A stretch of DNA of 64,000 nucleotides from assembly GCA_028554645.1 (NCBI GenBank), contig JAQOOI010000063.1, positions 1,054,001 to 1,118,000 on the forward strand. The letters are read 5' to 3'. A program made the position numbers and the translations under genes. Position 1 is the stretch's first letter, and each line of letters opens with the position of its first letter. Origin of the DNA: Omphalotus guepiniiformis (taxonomy: Eukaryota > Basidiomycota > Agaricomycetes > Agaricales > Omphalotaceae). Below are positions 37,989 through 50,504 of the stretch, piece after piece. The notes beneath the pieces are model-generated. The model saw only the letters and a program-made list of their open reading frames with translations, searched no databases and was not told the origin of the DNA.

Positions 37989-38453
37989 GTGCATTTAGTA
38001 GAGCGACATATAACAAGTTTTTGAGAATGCTGAAATGTTAGCAATCGATGGTGCCACGACATATACTACATGAAGTACATGTATATCGGTAGATGTTTCA
38101 AGGACCGAATAATTGGCCCAATGTGAACCCTGTAATACCTAACAACAGCGAAGATGAAGAGATGAGAGGCAACAAGCAAGAATAAGAGGATTGGAAACCA
38201 ACAGGTTAAAGTGCATTGTGTGAAATGGACTTTAGGATCCACGGACTGCCACTCTATGCAAGAACATTAAGTAGACAGGAAAGGACGGACAGTTGGAACA
38301 TCACATTGTACATGAGAATATAGAGGTGTGGTAACGGAAAGATGTCAGAGAGGTTTTGAGTGTGGGCACGGGCCTGGTGCAGCCTTTGAGGGAGGGGTAA
38401 AAGAATAGGTTCAGCAACAGAGTGAAAGATATCCATTAATGATAAATAACAGT
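37989..38453. other. Intergenic region between convergent P450 and fluoride exporter genes
   Basis: A 465-base spacer holding the two 3' UTRs. It begins with GACGCTGATCAAG repeats left from the end of the P450 frame. No gene, RNA or transposon feature is visible. Confidence 0.5.
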
Positions 38454-39706
38454 CTAGTCAAATGAGCAAGCTACTGTCTTCGTTACATTTCCTGACAACA
38501 ACGATGGTCCAATGATCACCACGAGTAATAATTGACTCAGCCCCCAGCTCAAAAGAACGTAACGTACGCGCTCCCATCCCTTCAATCCTCGTACTTCTGC
38601 AGCAAATGTGCTTACCGTAGTAAGGCAACCACAGAAACCGTCACCTAAGCCTTGTAGAATGGCACAGGCGTTGGCGGAGACGGGGTTTCGAGATATACCT
38701 TGTATTACATGAAAAGCTCCGAGAAGACCAGTGCCGACAGTGTTTGCGGTAAAAGTACCGAGAGGAAAGGCCTTCAACAGAGGATTCAGTAATATGGATA
38801 ATGTGTAGCGAACCAGAGTTCCGGGAAATGCAAAGAGAAGAGCAGCGGTTGCTTGATGTCGATAGTCTGTAGGAAGCCGGAAATATGTTGGTAGTGTGGC
38901 CGCATAGATCAATACAGAGATGATGGATATTGTACAACGAACAGAACGTGATGGAGGTGCAAGCCTGGGTATATAGTGTAAACTGATGCGAGCGATATAC
39001 GCTCCGAAGATGACAGAGGATAGAGATAGAGACAAAGTGAAGACGGACTTTCCCAGGCCGTCAATGAACTGTAAACCGAAAAAACTGAGTGACAGGAAAA
39101 CGAAATGAACGAAGGACAGATACATCTCGAAGCCCACCACGGTGACTGTTGTTTACGTTAATCCAAGAGTCAAATACATCAAGCTGCCAGCTTGAAAAGG
39201 TGGTGAGAGAGCCACAGAATCCTATCTCGTATCATCAGTACAGAGTAAAATAAAAAATAAAACCTTGGCAGACGAGAATTGTATACCTGTAGTAAGTGCG
39301 GTGTATAAAGGAGGATAACTTTGAGGCGATACTGTGAGCCCGTCACAGCTGCACTAGATAAGGCTACTCACAAGAGTCCCATCGTGTCCTTTAATTCGAG
39401 ACAGAAGCCCATGATCAGACAGCCGAGTGCTTGAACATAGGCCAAAGGGAATATGCTCTCGTGGTCGTACGTTGTCAATGCGAGAAGACCTAGGCGAGCG
39501 AGAAGACCAAAGATGGAAGCTGGCATGAGGAGAGATATGATATGAGGAGAGAATGGATGATATGTCTTGGAGGGCGGAAGATGGGTGCTTGGAGGACGAT
39601 CAACGGAGGCGACATCGACGTCTGATGCAGCGTCCTCAACGGTTGTCTGTATATGTCTTTCTGAATCTTCTGCCGAATTTGGTTGCGAGCCGTTCTCCTT
39701 CGCCAT
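38454..39706 (-). CDS. FEX1: Fluoride export protein FEX (fused double CrcB)
   Basis: FEX exports fluoride from the cytosol through a two-domain channel. The start chosen is ATG 39706 (MAKENGSQPNSAEDSERHIQ); a disordered N-terminus precedes the first helix (ISLLMPASIFGLLARLGLLA). The first CrcB domain ends in GFCGSLTTFSSWQLDVFDSW, and an intron joins it to the second half starting FIDGLGKSVFTLSLSLSSV. The second domain has FPGTLVRYTLSI, FPLGTFTANTVGTGLLGAF and GFCGCLTTVSTFAAEV. The two GFCGxLTTxS motifs, one per half, and the GT(F/L)xxN motif are the expected pore elements. All three introns are GT-AG. Only 63 bases separate its ATG from that of the divergent TSC10-like gene. Confidence 0.9.
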
Positions 39707-39769
39707 CGAGCTCACTGCTCAGGTCAACCCCAAGCAGGTCACGAGACTAATACTCCCTTACTCCCTTAC

Positions 39770-41148
39770 ATGCTCACTACTACTACTAGTACTTCTAGTA
39801 TTGCAATTCTCCTCTTCCTCCTGTCTTTCTCTCTTTTCGTTTTCAATAAAATGTGGTCTTCAAACAAATGGGATCCTCGTGGTCAGGTATTATCTCTTCT
39901 CTTTCTTTTGCTCGTCGCCACCACTTACTTCTTTCTCAGCATTGTTATGTCACGGGTGGCTCTTCCGGCCTTGGTCTTGCCCTTGCACTTCTCCTCACAC
40001 AGAAAGGTGCTGATGTATCAATCGTTGCTCGTGATAAGGAACGGCTTCAAAAGGCTCTAGTTGAAATTGAGGTTTGTCCTCTCACGTCCCGCAGCTGATA
40101 CAGTCAGCACTCATTCCCGTTTCTATTCAAGAAAGTTCGACAACATCCAAATCAAGTCTTGCAGTCATTTTCTTACTCTCTCACTGATGCCGAATCCTCT
40201 GAGGATGCCCTGAAAGCCGCGTCTCAATCCCATGGCGGCAGGTATCCCGACGCCGTGTTCCTCTGTGCTGGTGCAGCCACTCCTAAATTTTTTGTTGAGG
40301 AAAGTGCCGCATCTCTTAAAGCGGGAATGGACAATGCCTATTGGGTACAGGCTCTATCTGCCCTCGTAAGTTGTTCCTGCACGGCTATCCTTCTTTCTCA
40401 CCCTTACGCAGCATTTTCCAGCCTTATGCCAAGTGGATTGCCCGCGAGAAACGACCAGGAAAGATAGTGTTTGTTTCCTCACTTCTGGGCTACATGAGCT
40501 TCCTAGGATGGTCATCATATGCTCCCGGAAAACACGCTCTACGAGGTATTGTGATTGGCCCAGCAACACGTTCTCCTCTCACTCATGTGCTGCCATATCA
40601 CAGGTCTCGCCGAGACCCTTCGGTCCGAGCTCTTGCTCTACTCTAGTACAGTCCACATCCTCTTTCCTGGTACCATCCTTAGTCCTGGGTTCGACCACGA
40701 GAACGAAACGAAACCAAAAATAACCCTTGACATTGAAGGAGATAACACCGGTTTGACACCAGAAAAGGTTGCCAAGAAGCTACTGCAGGGTAAGGATTTG
40801 CGCCTTCCCATCTCTTCCCATGCGCCCATGCTTCAACGGTACCGATACTTACTGATTACTCCCGCACAGGCGTTCAACAGGGAGAATTCCATATAACGTG
40901 CGACTTTCAGGGTGATATCTTCCGTTCTTCGACTTCTGGTTCAACACCTCACACTAATGCGCTCGTGGATGGTATCTACGCCGTCATTGGCTGGGTATGT
41001 GATTCCGTCGGTCTTTCCGATTTGCACTCACACCGTCGGTTAGATTGGTCTTGCTCTATGGCGTAGAGATGTCGACAAAACTGTCCTCAAGCATCGAAGC
41101 GAGCACCAGAGGTATCTGACAGACCATGGTCTCGCAAAATCTAGCTGA
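39770..41148 (+). CDS. TSC10: 3-ketodihydrosphingosine reductase (TSC10/KDSR)
   Basis: This NADPH-dependent ER enzyme reduces 3-ketosphinganine in sphingolipid synthesis. The start is ATG 39770 (MLTTTTSTSSIAILLFLLSF), an N-terminal membrane anchor. SDR motifs: YVTGGSSGLGLALALLL (cofactor), FLCAGAATPKFFVEE, KIVFVSSLLGYMSFLGWSSY with catalytic Ser, and YAPGKHALRGLAETLRSEL (YxxxK). Further on are HILFPGTILSPGFDHEN, QQGEFHITCDFQGD and the C-terminal IGLALWRRDVDKTVL. The stop is 41146-41148. All introns are GT-AG. The AG-for-NAG variant (CAGA) and PGTxxxPGF are typical for KDSR. Confidence 0.9.
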
Positions 41149-41654
41149 GCCGCTGTTGGGATTCTAGTCCACATGTATCTTGAATAGTATGATCTTCGTG
41201 GAACGACATATATCTTATTAGTAATGCAATACATTAGCTTCTCAGGTTACATATATATATATATTCTGTAAGAAGAAAGCGAAGCTCTGGACTGCGGGGA
41301 AACAAAGGAGCAGCAAAAGCATTATAATCCTCATCTCGTAGCACGAGAGTACTCTTGGTCCTCGCCATTAGGTACGACAAGATGGCAGAGCTTGAACTCG
41401 GGTACCTTGGTTGTAGATAGACCTGGATGTAAGAATGAAAGAAGCGAAAGAAAATGGGACGGATTCAATATAGGGCAAGGTTTAGGGCCGGGCGTGATGT
41501 GATGAAATAGGAAGTGATTAGATGAGAACAAACGGAAATGGCATTCTAATGCATGTGCTCCTAGCCTCACTTCGCTCCGATATATATTATCTCTTTTTTT
41601 ATTTCCTCCTCCACTGAGTGATCCCCACACATTCCTTTCGTCTCTCCTTCAAAA
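41149..41654. other. Intergenic region, nothing recognised
   Basis: This 506-base spacer lies between TSC10 and the DUF7704-like gene, both plus strand. It has a short TATATATATATAT run near 41250-41265 and no ORF with family features. Putative TATA-like TATATATTATC lies near 41580, about 75 bases before the next start codon. Confidence 0.5.
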
Positions 41655-42429
41655 ATGTCCTATTCCTCTTCTCCGCTCCCTGATGTCTACTACGCCATCT
41701 TCGCGTTCTACGAGCCTTTTCTCTGTACGATTGGCTTCATTGGCGCATGGGCGTACGTACTCTCTTTTCATTCCGTGTATGCTGATCCCTGACTCTTAGG
41801 GGCGTTCCAGTGACCCAAAGACTGCAAGTCTATACGTCAATCAAATCCCCCGCCCAAATTTTCCCTAACTTGTCCGTTATTGCTTAGACTCACGATGGCC
41901 AGGCTCCTTGGCCAGCAGACAGTCCACCACCGGTAGAGTTTCCCTATCTCTTGCTCTTTCTTCACGATCCTTACTCTCCTTGTAGCATGAATTGCCTCGT
42001 GCCAGTCTCGTCGTACGTATGCTCTAGGTCTTACGATCGTTGCACACAAGTCAATTTCATTACATTCCATCCGTCCAGACCGTCATTCAGCTTGCGCATG
42101 TCTGCTTCCTTGTGGGCGTGATCAACCATTTCGTCTTCACTGCTGCACGCAAGCATCTACACGCTCATCCTGCCCTGCAGGAGAAAATTGTCTCGTCCCT
42201 GCTTTACCCCCTTCTCATCGGAGACTTCCTCCATCTGTATGTAACTATCTGGGCTTTGGGTGATCAAAAATGGAGTTTCAAGACTTGGAGTCCGATGCTA
42301 TGGACCACGATTGGGTTGGGATTTACTTTAATGGTCCCTCGTATCTGTTGGCACTTGGGATTAGGACGGTACGTGGATTCTAGGGACGGTGGTCACCGTA
42401 CAGTGACCCTGAAAGCCGTCGAGAAATAA
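41655..42429 (+). CDS. Small membrane protein, DUF7704-like
   Basis: A protein of about 160 residues. The start is ATG 41655 (MSYSSSPLPDVYYAIFAFYE). GT-AG introns join AWADPKTASLY to THDGQAPWPADSPPP and then HELPRASLV. The last exon has two or three hydrophobic helices (LAHVCFLVGVINHFVF, LLYPLLIGDFLHLYVTIWAL, MLWTTIGLGFTLMVPRICWH). The overall shape, a short four-helix protein opening with an (I/L)P-x-YY/R-xxF-x-x-EP motif and closing with a WxP-(M/L)-W-T helix, resembles the fungal DUF7704 family. No function is known to me. Confidence 0.65.
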
Positions 42430-42743
42430 TCTGCTTCTATAAGTTCGTAAGCCGTTCGCTTCTAGAATCGCGTATATGATATTGATTTGTTTCTAGCCTT
42501 TGCTTAGAATCTAAAGAATGTATTGTTATTTAGTCAGTAGCCTCCGTATAAACTGATTTGTTAAAACAACAGTAATGGTTCGTCAGAGACTCGATACACA
42601 AAAGTGCAGACGCGAGAAGGAAAAGTGAAGTACAAAGTTGTTTCTTCAGGTACTACTAACTACAGGATATTCGTAAAGCTTCAAAAAGAGACAACATAAT
42701 TCATAGATCACCACCAGGGTATACTCGCCCACGATTTACTCAC
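42430..42743. other. Intergenic spacer between convergent genes
   Basis: These 314 bases lie between the DUF7704-like stop and the VID27 stop. They contain the two 3' ends and no further feature. Confidence 0.5.
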
Positions 42744-45640
42744 TTAGTAAGGAGCATTGACAATACTGGACCTACTCGGAACGCCGAGGGAGTGACGGGT
42801 AGGCTTCTTCAAAGCCTTCTTGTTCACTTGAAGGACGTTGTTCTTTAGCGCGACGATCTGCCAATTAAATCTTTAGCGATGTCACCGGACCGCGATTGCA
42901 CTCAAGACTCACAATCTCTTTGTCATCGCCAAACTTGAAGTTATCTTGAACGACATGGTCTTCATACTTCTTGATTTCATATCGATCAAGAAGCCCCTTC
43001 TTCACTTTGGCAAAGTCCCAGGCGATTACGAACTGCCCTGTAGATGTGACAATTGCATTCTCCTCCTGACCTTCACCAATGTTGAATCTAAATAAAAAGT
43101 TTCAGGCACGTCGAAAAGAATCTAAAGCAAAACAATGCCCATACCTGGCAGGTGTGAAGGAGATACTATGGTTCATGTACGCGACATGCTCGGTACGGAG
43201 GCGTAGCCGGCGCGGGATAGGTTTTGCGGCAGCAGGGAAACTACGATCGAATCCCAAGCTACCCTGATACTTGCCTTCCCCGATAAGAGTGTCAATCAAC
43301 AACAAGTACGTCTGTGTCGTAGCCACAATCCAACGGCCATCGGCGGTGACATCAATGCCAATAATAGGATCGCCCAACGGAGGAAGTGCGGTCTTTGCAT
43401 TCTTGCCAATAGAGTCATATAGTCGTATGTCACCCTTCTCACTGGCGACAGCAAGCTTGCCAGAAGCAGTCGTTGTGACACCCGAAAACTTGTTTTTGGT
43501 GGCATACTGCTTGTACTGACTGTCAACCATCTTCTTGCCCGACACACGAGGATCAATACGGTAAAGCGCGTTGTGGGAGGCACCAATCAATGTTTGCTCT
43601 GCGGTGGTCGGAGCGAACTTGTCGCTCGGAGCAATATGGTCGACGGAGATATCATCATGAATTTTCCATTCCTCAACGATCTTGCCTCGTTCGATGTCCA
43701 TTTGAAAGAGAGAATTTGGTTCCAAAGGGTTCATCAAAACCATCTTGGTGTCTTGATCATGAAGCATGACCTTCATGATGGATTCATTAGGGACAGATAC
43801 TCGAGGTAGTAGCAATGAACCTTACCTGTTTAGGCTTGAATTCCTTGCCTTTGTTAGTCGCGATCTTGCTGATAGAGCCGTAATACTTCATCTCGTTATT
43901 CTCAGGCTTATGATGGAAAACACCGATGTTGTTTCCGCGAACAACGTAGGCCCGATCACCCTTGTAACCCACAGTGAGCTGCGAGTTGCCTTCGCCAGCA
44001 GGCATGGTGGGCTGTTCTTCGTCGTCCTCGACCTCCGATGAATCGGACTCGCTCTCTTCTGTTGATACGTGAGCATGAAGGGTCGAAAACAAAGAACGCG
44101 TATTCTGTACCTTCTGGATCTAATTCAGACTGTACTTCCTCCTCCTCGTCTTCCTCCTCTTCAACATCATGCATCTCAACATCTTCATTGGTGGAGCTAA
44201 GCACATAGTTTCTTTCGTCATCCTATGTTCACATTAGCATGGTGCGGGTAGTTATTACCTAACTAGGCGTACCTTGACCTTTGCCCAAGAAATCTGATTG
44301 AGGGTCTCCCAAGCAAACTGCGTGAAAGCCGCACGGAAACTAGCGTAACCTTCCTCCGAAGAGAAACGGAACAGCCAGCTATTCAATAAATCGTTCTGAA
44401 TGTGATTCCATGTAAGGGAGGTCATTCTGTTCGACCAGTTGGGGTTCATGCTGGGGTCAAGTCGATGCGCCAGTACAATGTTGTCATCGACTGAAGCGGT
44501 GATAAAGTACACAAACTCAGACGAGTCCTGCTTTACAAGGCGAGCCGTGACGATCCCTTGTTGTGTAAAGCGCTCCTGCTCTTGTTCCCAGTGATACAAC
44601 TCGACTTCTGGGGCTTCATAGACTGTCGATCCAAGGACCGCGCTTGCCGCACCTGTCTTTGCTTTACCTTTGGTAGGAGAAGCTGGAGGAGAAGAGACTT
44701 TGGGAGGTTGAGCAGAAGGTGGCGCGACCTCTTCAACGGAAGACGACACCGACGGAGCCTTGGCTTTGCGTCTTGGAGGGGGTTTCTTCATGGTTGGAGG
44801 CCTGAGCATAAAGTCAGCAAGTCCAAGTATCTCATACCCATCAATCAGATAATAAGAGGGATTTTACTTGTACACGAATTCCTCTAGCTCCGAGTCGGAG
44901 ACGTTATCGGCACTGCGTCTGTACTTGCGTTCGTACATAGCACGATACATACAGGTCTCGAAGAACGCTTTGGTAGGCGCGTTGGTCCCTGGAGCCACGT
45001 ACTCGTACGATTCATCGACATCTCCCTCTAGATCACGCCAACTGAAAGTGGGCTCATGATCGGAAGTCTCGCCTGTTCGAAAGTCGAGCTCTTGACTTAT
45101 GAGAAAGACGCGTTCTTCGTCAGCTAATACAGCAAAATGTTCAATAAAGCGCAAACAGAAATGATTGATGTTCGCCTACTTTCATCCTCGTCCTCTAGGA
45201 GCTCCTGATCTCCATCCTCATAAACTCTCGTGATTACCAACTGAAAGTTGTGTTCCAGTGATGGAACGCGACGAATAGTAGCCATTGCTTCATTGTATCT
45301 GTTTTGTTATCAGATATAGTTCAAGCTCTCAAGCGATTTACGCACATGCATTCCCTGCTTGAACGAATATTGCCTGGCCGGACAAGGTAGAGCTGCCCAG
45401 TCGAGATCTTGACCACTAATCGGCAACACGATTCAGACTCTTAGAGTAGAGCATGAATTCAATAATAGAGCTTACCCTCAGCTGCATTGGGATCCTCTGC
45501 AATTCAAAACTATCAAACGATGAGACCTTCAAGAGAATAAATGTTCACGAACGCCAGACTTTTCCGATCACTGTGGAATGAATCAGTACGTGCTATCAAT
45601 AGACATCAAGAGGTATATTACAGCTTCTAAAGATGTTCAT
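42744..45640 (-). CDS. VID27: VID27 family protein
   Basis: VID27 is a cytosolic protein linked to vacuolar import and degradation of gluconeogenic enzymes in yeast. The start is ATG 45640 (MNIFRSLIGKVWQDPNAAEV). The PH-like N-terminal domain has VKISTGQLYLVRPGNIRSSR and YNEAMATIRRVPSLEHNFQL. The middle holds FFETCMYRAMYERKYRR, a Pro/Lys-rich linker and a PH-like segment (VYEAPEVELYHWEQEQERFT). Acidic stretches precede the C-terminal beta-propeller: MVLMNPLEPNSLFQMDIERG, GKIVEEWKIHDDISVDHIAP, SGKLAVASEKGDIRLYD and IGIDVTADGRWIVATTQTYL. It ends SLGVPSRSSIVNAPY (stop 42744-42746). All introns traced are GT-AG. Length and domain order fit the family. Confidence 0.93.
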
Positions 45641-45764
45641 GATGATAGAAGGAGAAAAGAAGTGGAGATTGAGTACAAAGGCAAGAGTGGCGCTGTAAAG
45701 AGGTCTGAAGCGGACTGACTTCACGACGTGACCAAAGTCACGACACTGTGACACTTTCACATAG

Positions 45765-46204
45765 ATGGCCTCTTCCCCATTCGCGGCCTCGTCTGGTATA
45801 GCTGAAGTTCACCTCGTATCTGCTAAAACAAGAGTCACTCACTCATTAATAGGCCTCGCAAGTCCAGAGCATAATATTCGTGAAAGAAATAGTTTCAACT
45901 TCAACACCCCATCTCGAGAGGTATCTTGGGTTCTTCATTCAAAAAATCACAACCTTACCCTGCTTTCGTTCAGCCTTTGCGCAGTGCCTCTCCGGGATCT
46001 ACGCTCTCTGGATCCCCAGGTCCAGCGCCCAATGTTACTGCACAGAGTTTATCTCGAGAGGTCTCTATATCCTCTCTTCGCGGTATCTTCACCCCTTCGG
46101 GAACTCCTAGCAGAAAACCTATCGTCCGAGCAGATCCCTCCATGCTGACTTGCTTCGACCCAGCTGACAAAGAGTTGTATGATCTATGGGTACCAAAGAA
46201 ATGA
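45765..46204 (+). CDS. Small conserved-looking protein, unknown function
   Basis: The start is ATG 45765 (MASSPFAASSG). Two GT-AG introns join LASPEHNIRERNSFNFNTPS to REPLRSASPGSTLSGS, giving about 110 residues. The middle is Ser/Pro/Gly-rich; the C-terminus is more structured: GTPSRKPIVRADPSMLTCFD and PADKELYDLWVPKK. I do not recognise the family, though the C-terminal motif looks conserved. It is divergent from VID27 (124 bases between starts) and lies 217 bases from the gypsy LTR. Confidence 0.5.
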
Positions 46205-46420
46205 TATACAAGTTCAAAGTATCTTTTAGCCCTACTCTGCCTGTTGCTAACTATCCTTGACATTCAACGCTTGAGCAATATAATTGATTCCTCTCTCTCC
46301 GAAAACGCCGAGCTTTCCTGCACCGCTTTCAGGTACTTCCTATTGGCGGGGGCCGGCCCCCGTGTGGAAGAAGTTGATGACATATTTCTTACTCTGGCGA
46401 TTCAATGCACACCGAATTGA

Positions 46421-46755
46421 TGAAATATCGTCCTAAGGTCTCACGGGCCTGAGTCCGGTCAGACGAGAAAAAGGGCGAGAGAATTCTACATTCCGAGAAG
46501 TATCTACGACACCTAAATATTGTAGCTACCAACTACGCAATGCTACGGAATCCGCTATCTAAGTGTACGCAGTTGGAGAACAAGAGAAATAAGACATAGA
46601 TGAATAAGTCAAGTAGAGAACAAGAAAGATAAATGAAATACTCGCAGTTATCAGCAACGTTGAGTAATTATGCTTACAGTATGGCGGCGCCAGATATGGT
46701 AGTAACGATACAGCCTCCCGGCTTAGCCTCCGTGCGTAATATTGATGATACAACA
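46421..46755 (-). repeat. 3' LTR of the gypsy element
   Basis: This 335-base LTR reads TGAAATATCG...GATACAACA on the plus strand (TG...CA ends on the element strand too). It lacks one T present in the other copy (CTGAGTCCGG versus CTGAGTTCCGG) and has A where the other has G in ACAGTATGG. Next to its inner edge the element strand shows AACAAGGGGG, a likely polypurine tract (about 46757-46771). Confidence 0.95.
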
Positions 46756-46972
46756 TAAACCCCCTTGTTAAGGCTTTTGCTCCGGAAAAAAAAGCAGAAG
46801 ATTGGTGGGCTTGAAATATCAGATATTAGAACGAAAAGAAAAGGAAATAAAGCCAAATTAAAAAGAAGGAAAAAATTTAAGTTGAATGGCATAGATGAGC
46901 GCGTTAGCTAAGCACAATTGAAGCGGAGTTTGAATATGCTGTTGACGCGTCCTCGTCCGTTTACCAGCCGTT

Positions 46973-49900
46973 TTACTGTGTTTTCTGCCTCTTCATCCTC
47001 TCTCGAGCGTCCTCGTCTCTGAAGTCGGAAGAGGCGTACCAGAGGGAAGGATCGGGTATGGCAGCGTAGTGAGAAGGCTGATATCTTCGCAGTCTTTGAC
47101 CATTGTAGAGATTTCGCAAGATGTAGCCTGACCTGGTCATCAACTGGTAAGTATTCTTGTCTGTCATATCACGTATAATGAACGGTCCATCCCAGCGAGG
47201 ATGTAGCTTTGAAGAACGCTCGCTTTTGCGAAGAACAAGGTCTCCAATACCCAAAGCCCGTTCAAAATAGGTTGACGACTCACGATTTTCGGCCGCTTTC
47301 TCAAGACGTTCCAAAGCCTTCGTATTGGCTTCTTTCCGAAATCGTTCGAGATTCTTGATGTGCTCGAGTCGAGCCTCTTGAAGAGCCGAAATTTCTTGGT
47401 CAGTAGGTGGTTTCATAACAGTGTCAAATACGGACTGACTCGGGAGTGTTAGTTCTCGACCGTACATCATGAATGCTGGCGAATGTCCTGTACTAGGGTT
47501 GATATGATCCCTAAGGGCTAGCAGCGCGTCTGGTACGTAGTCGTCCCATTGATCTTGATGGTTTGGGAGCAACAAATCGAGCTAACATTTGAGTCAGGGT
47601 GTCATTGAATTTTTCGAGACGTCCGTTTTGTTTGTGGATGGTATGGGGTAGTATGAATATGGCGGATTGATTGACAACCTCGTAAGTAGGTTTTGAAAAT
47701 GCATAAGACATAAATTCCTCACCATTGTCGGTTAGGACAGCCTTAGGTTTTCCGTAGGTAACCACGATATGACGAAGTAGCGCAATAACTGCATCTGCGG
47801 AACGTCTAACGAGGGATTCTGCCAGCGTAAAGTCAGTTCCCATGTCCATAGAAGTAAGAAGGTACTGATTTCCTCGCTTACTCTTAGGAAGAGGACCAAC
47901 AAAATCAAACGACCAGACATCTCCTGCATCAACTCTCGGAATCGGATGCATAGGTTGCTGAGGAAGTGAATCACGTTTTCAGAAATTGGCAAGAGTCGCA
48001 AGTACGGATAGTATACTCAACGATTTCGGTAACATAGGGCATCCAAGCTCGTGAGCGAACTGAATCAGCGAGCGCATTGATACCAAGGTGTCCAAGATCA
48101 ATATGAAGTTGTTTAACCAATTCTAAGGCTTCCTTAACACTGGTTGGGACTAAGACAATCTGAGGTGGTTGTCCTTTCGTGAGTATTGATGTCTTTGTAA
48201 AGAGCATCATTTCGTACCATATATTTCCCTTCGCTAACCACAAGACCTTGAAGTAGATCATTGCGATAACGCTTCAATGTCTTGAAGACAGCTTCGCGAT
48301 CCTGTGGCTGGAGTTCGGTAGCATAGGCGTAAAGTGGTTGATAGTCACTATCGGGGACCTCGTCATGTCCAGGACGTCTTGACAAGGCGTCAGCTGCAAT
48401 TTGCGAGGATCCAGGACGGTAGATGATCTTTATGTCGAAATGGGAAATGTCGTCGAGAAAGCGGGAGAGACGTCGGCCAAGATGCTTTTGAGTATGGAAA
48501 TACTTTAATGACTCATGATCTGTACGCACCACGATGGGAGAACCTTCAACGTAGCCTCGAAACTTCTTAAGAGAGTGTACGATGGCCAACATTTCACGTT
48601 CCTGAGCTGATAGCGTTGTTCGGTGCGGTCATACGGCGAGATTCAAAAGCAATTGGACGTAAGTCTTTTTCTTTAAACTCGAAACGTTCTTCGTTGATAT
48701 CTTCCCCCCCTTGCTTAAGATTCTTGAAGGTTTAAGACATTGTTGAAGAACAGCGCCAATGCAGTTACCTGAAGCATCCGTGTCAAGGACAAAGACATGC
48801 CAGGGAGTAGGATGGATTAACATACGAGTATGCGTAAGGGCTCGTTTGAGTGCATCGAAAGCTTTCTGACATGATTCTGACCAGTTTATAGCAGAACCTT
48901 TTTGAGGGGCACCTTGTAGGAGGTCATACATGGGTCCAGCGACCTGTGCGAAGTGCGGGATGAAACGTCGATAGTAACCTGCGAGGTTCAGGAAACCACG
49001 AACCTCTGTGATATTTGAAGGTGGCGGCCACTTGAGGATTGCTTCGACTTTGTCCGGGTTCACTTGTATACCCTTGCCGGAGACAATATGTCCTAAATAA
49101 AGAATCTCGTTGGTGGCCCATTGACATTTGTCACATTCAATGCTAATCCCTCACTGTTTAGAGCCTCGAGAACATTCTTGACATCTTGTTCGTGTTGTTC
49201 CAAAGTGGTGGAGTAGATGATGATGTCGTCGAGATATACCATGGCACATTTGTCGATATAGGGCCGCAAGATATCATTCATCATGTTTCTGAAAGGTTGC
49301 AGGAGCATTGGTAAGTCCAAAAGGCATGACGCGAAATTGAAAATGACCATATCGACAGGTGAATGCTGTTTTCTCTTTTCGCAGAATCCGAGAGACGAAC
49401 CTGCCAATAACCCTTCGCTAAGTCGAGCGATGTGAAGACAGTAGCATCTTTCAGGTTCTGATATGATTCGTCTATGCGAGGCAAAGGGTAGGCATTCTTC
49501 TTCGTTAGCCGGTTGAGAACTCGGAGGTCAACCACAAGGCCGAAGCTTACCATCTTTTTTAGGAACAAAGATGAGAGGCGAAGACCAGGGCGAGCTTGAT
49601 TCTTCGATTACACCATCAGCTAGCTAGTGCTTCGTCGATAAAGGCTTTCGCAGCCTGAAGTTCAGCCGGCGAATGAGGGCGACCAGCAATACGAACAGGG
49701 GTAGCGCCTGCAGTGTCAATATCATGTACCCAACGACGTAGAGGTGGGTAACCGACCTTCTCCCGAAAAATCTTAGGGAAAAAGCTTCTTAAAGTTGTTC
49801 TTCATAAGCTTCTCCAAATTTTGCAAATGCAGGCTTCTTCGTAGGAGCTACTGAAGGAGATGGTGGAGGTGGTGGAGGAAGGTTCTCGGTTGAGTCCGAG

Positions 49901-50504
49901 TAGACTGCTTCGGTGGAGTCGTTTTGTGGTTGACGTTGCCAAGGTGTCAATGTCATCGTAGTTTGGAACGTAAGTGTACTGCTCATCAGGCAATTCACTG
50001 TCGCTATTGTTTGAGAAGCTGAATAGGTCACCTGCAGGGGAATGGTGTAGCTGGATAGCGAAGAGCGCTAACCTTGACTGTGGTATGGGTCCCGAGGAGA
50101 AGTGATGTCAAGAGAGTTATCATCCCAGTTAAAGATGACGTCGTGGCTCTTTGCGAATCGTCGACCAGTAAGGAGGTCGTATCTGAACCCAGAGTCAGCT
50201 CCAATACATACGCAATCATATCCTCCTTCACGCTGCCTATCGTGATCTTAAACTTCGCAAACTGCGATGTTACAGTCCGACCAGCACCTGCTACCTCTCT
50301 TGGTTGAGGAAGATCCCAAAAGTCTGCACCAGCACGTATCGCAACATCACGCCGGATATAGTTATCAGTTGCACCTGTGTCCCCAATAGTCTCAACCTCG
50401 ATGCCATTGTTGCGTCGACGGCCAAAGATAGCTTTGTGGAGAGGTCCAATCTTCGCGGCATAGACTGGGAGCCCTGTAGTTTCCTCCTCCAGGTCCAAGA
50501 GCAA
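46973..50504 (-). pseudogene. gypsy pol region (protease, RT, RNase H, integrase), multiply frameshifted
   Basis: Pieces of one polyprotein are spread over several frames. In element order: aspartic protease with DTGATDNYI; RT with VDLRVLNRLTKKNAYPLPRI and the active site YLDDIIIYS; RNase H with [17 protein letters not shown]; integrase with the zinc motif (HIDLGH and CDSC), catalytic FDFVG, LTDNGEEF and GRLEKFN; and a C-terminal part ending at 46973. The breaks lie near 49790, 49570, 49400, 49070, 48600, 48250, 47960 and 47570. All appear to be frame changes rather than internal nonsense codons. The motifs themselves are intact, so inactivation, if real, is recent. Confidence 0.9.
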
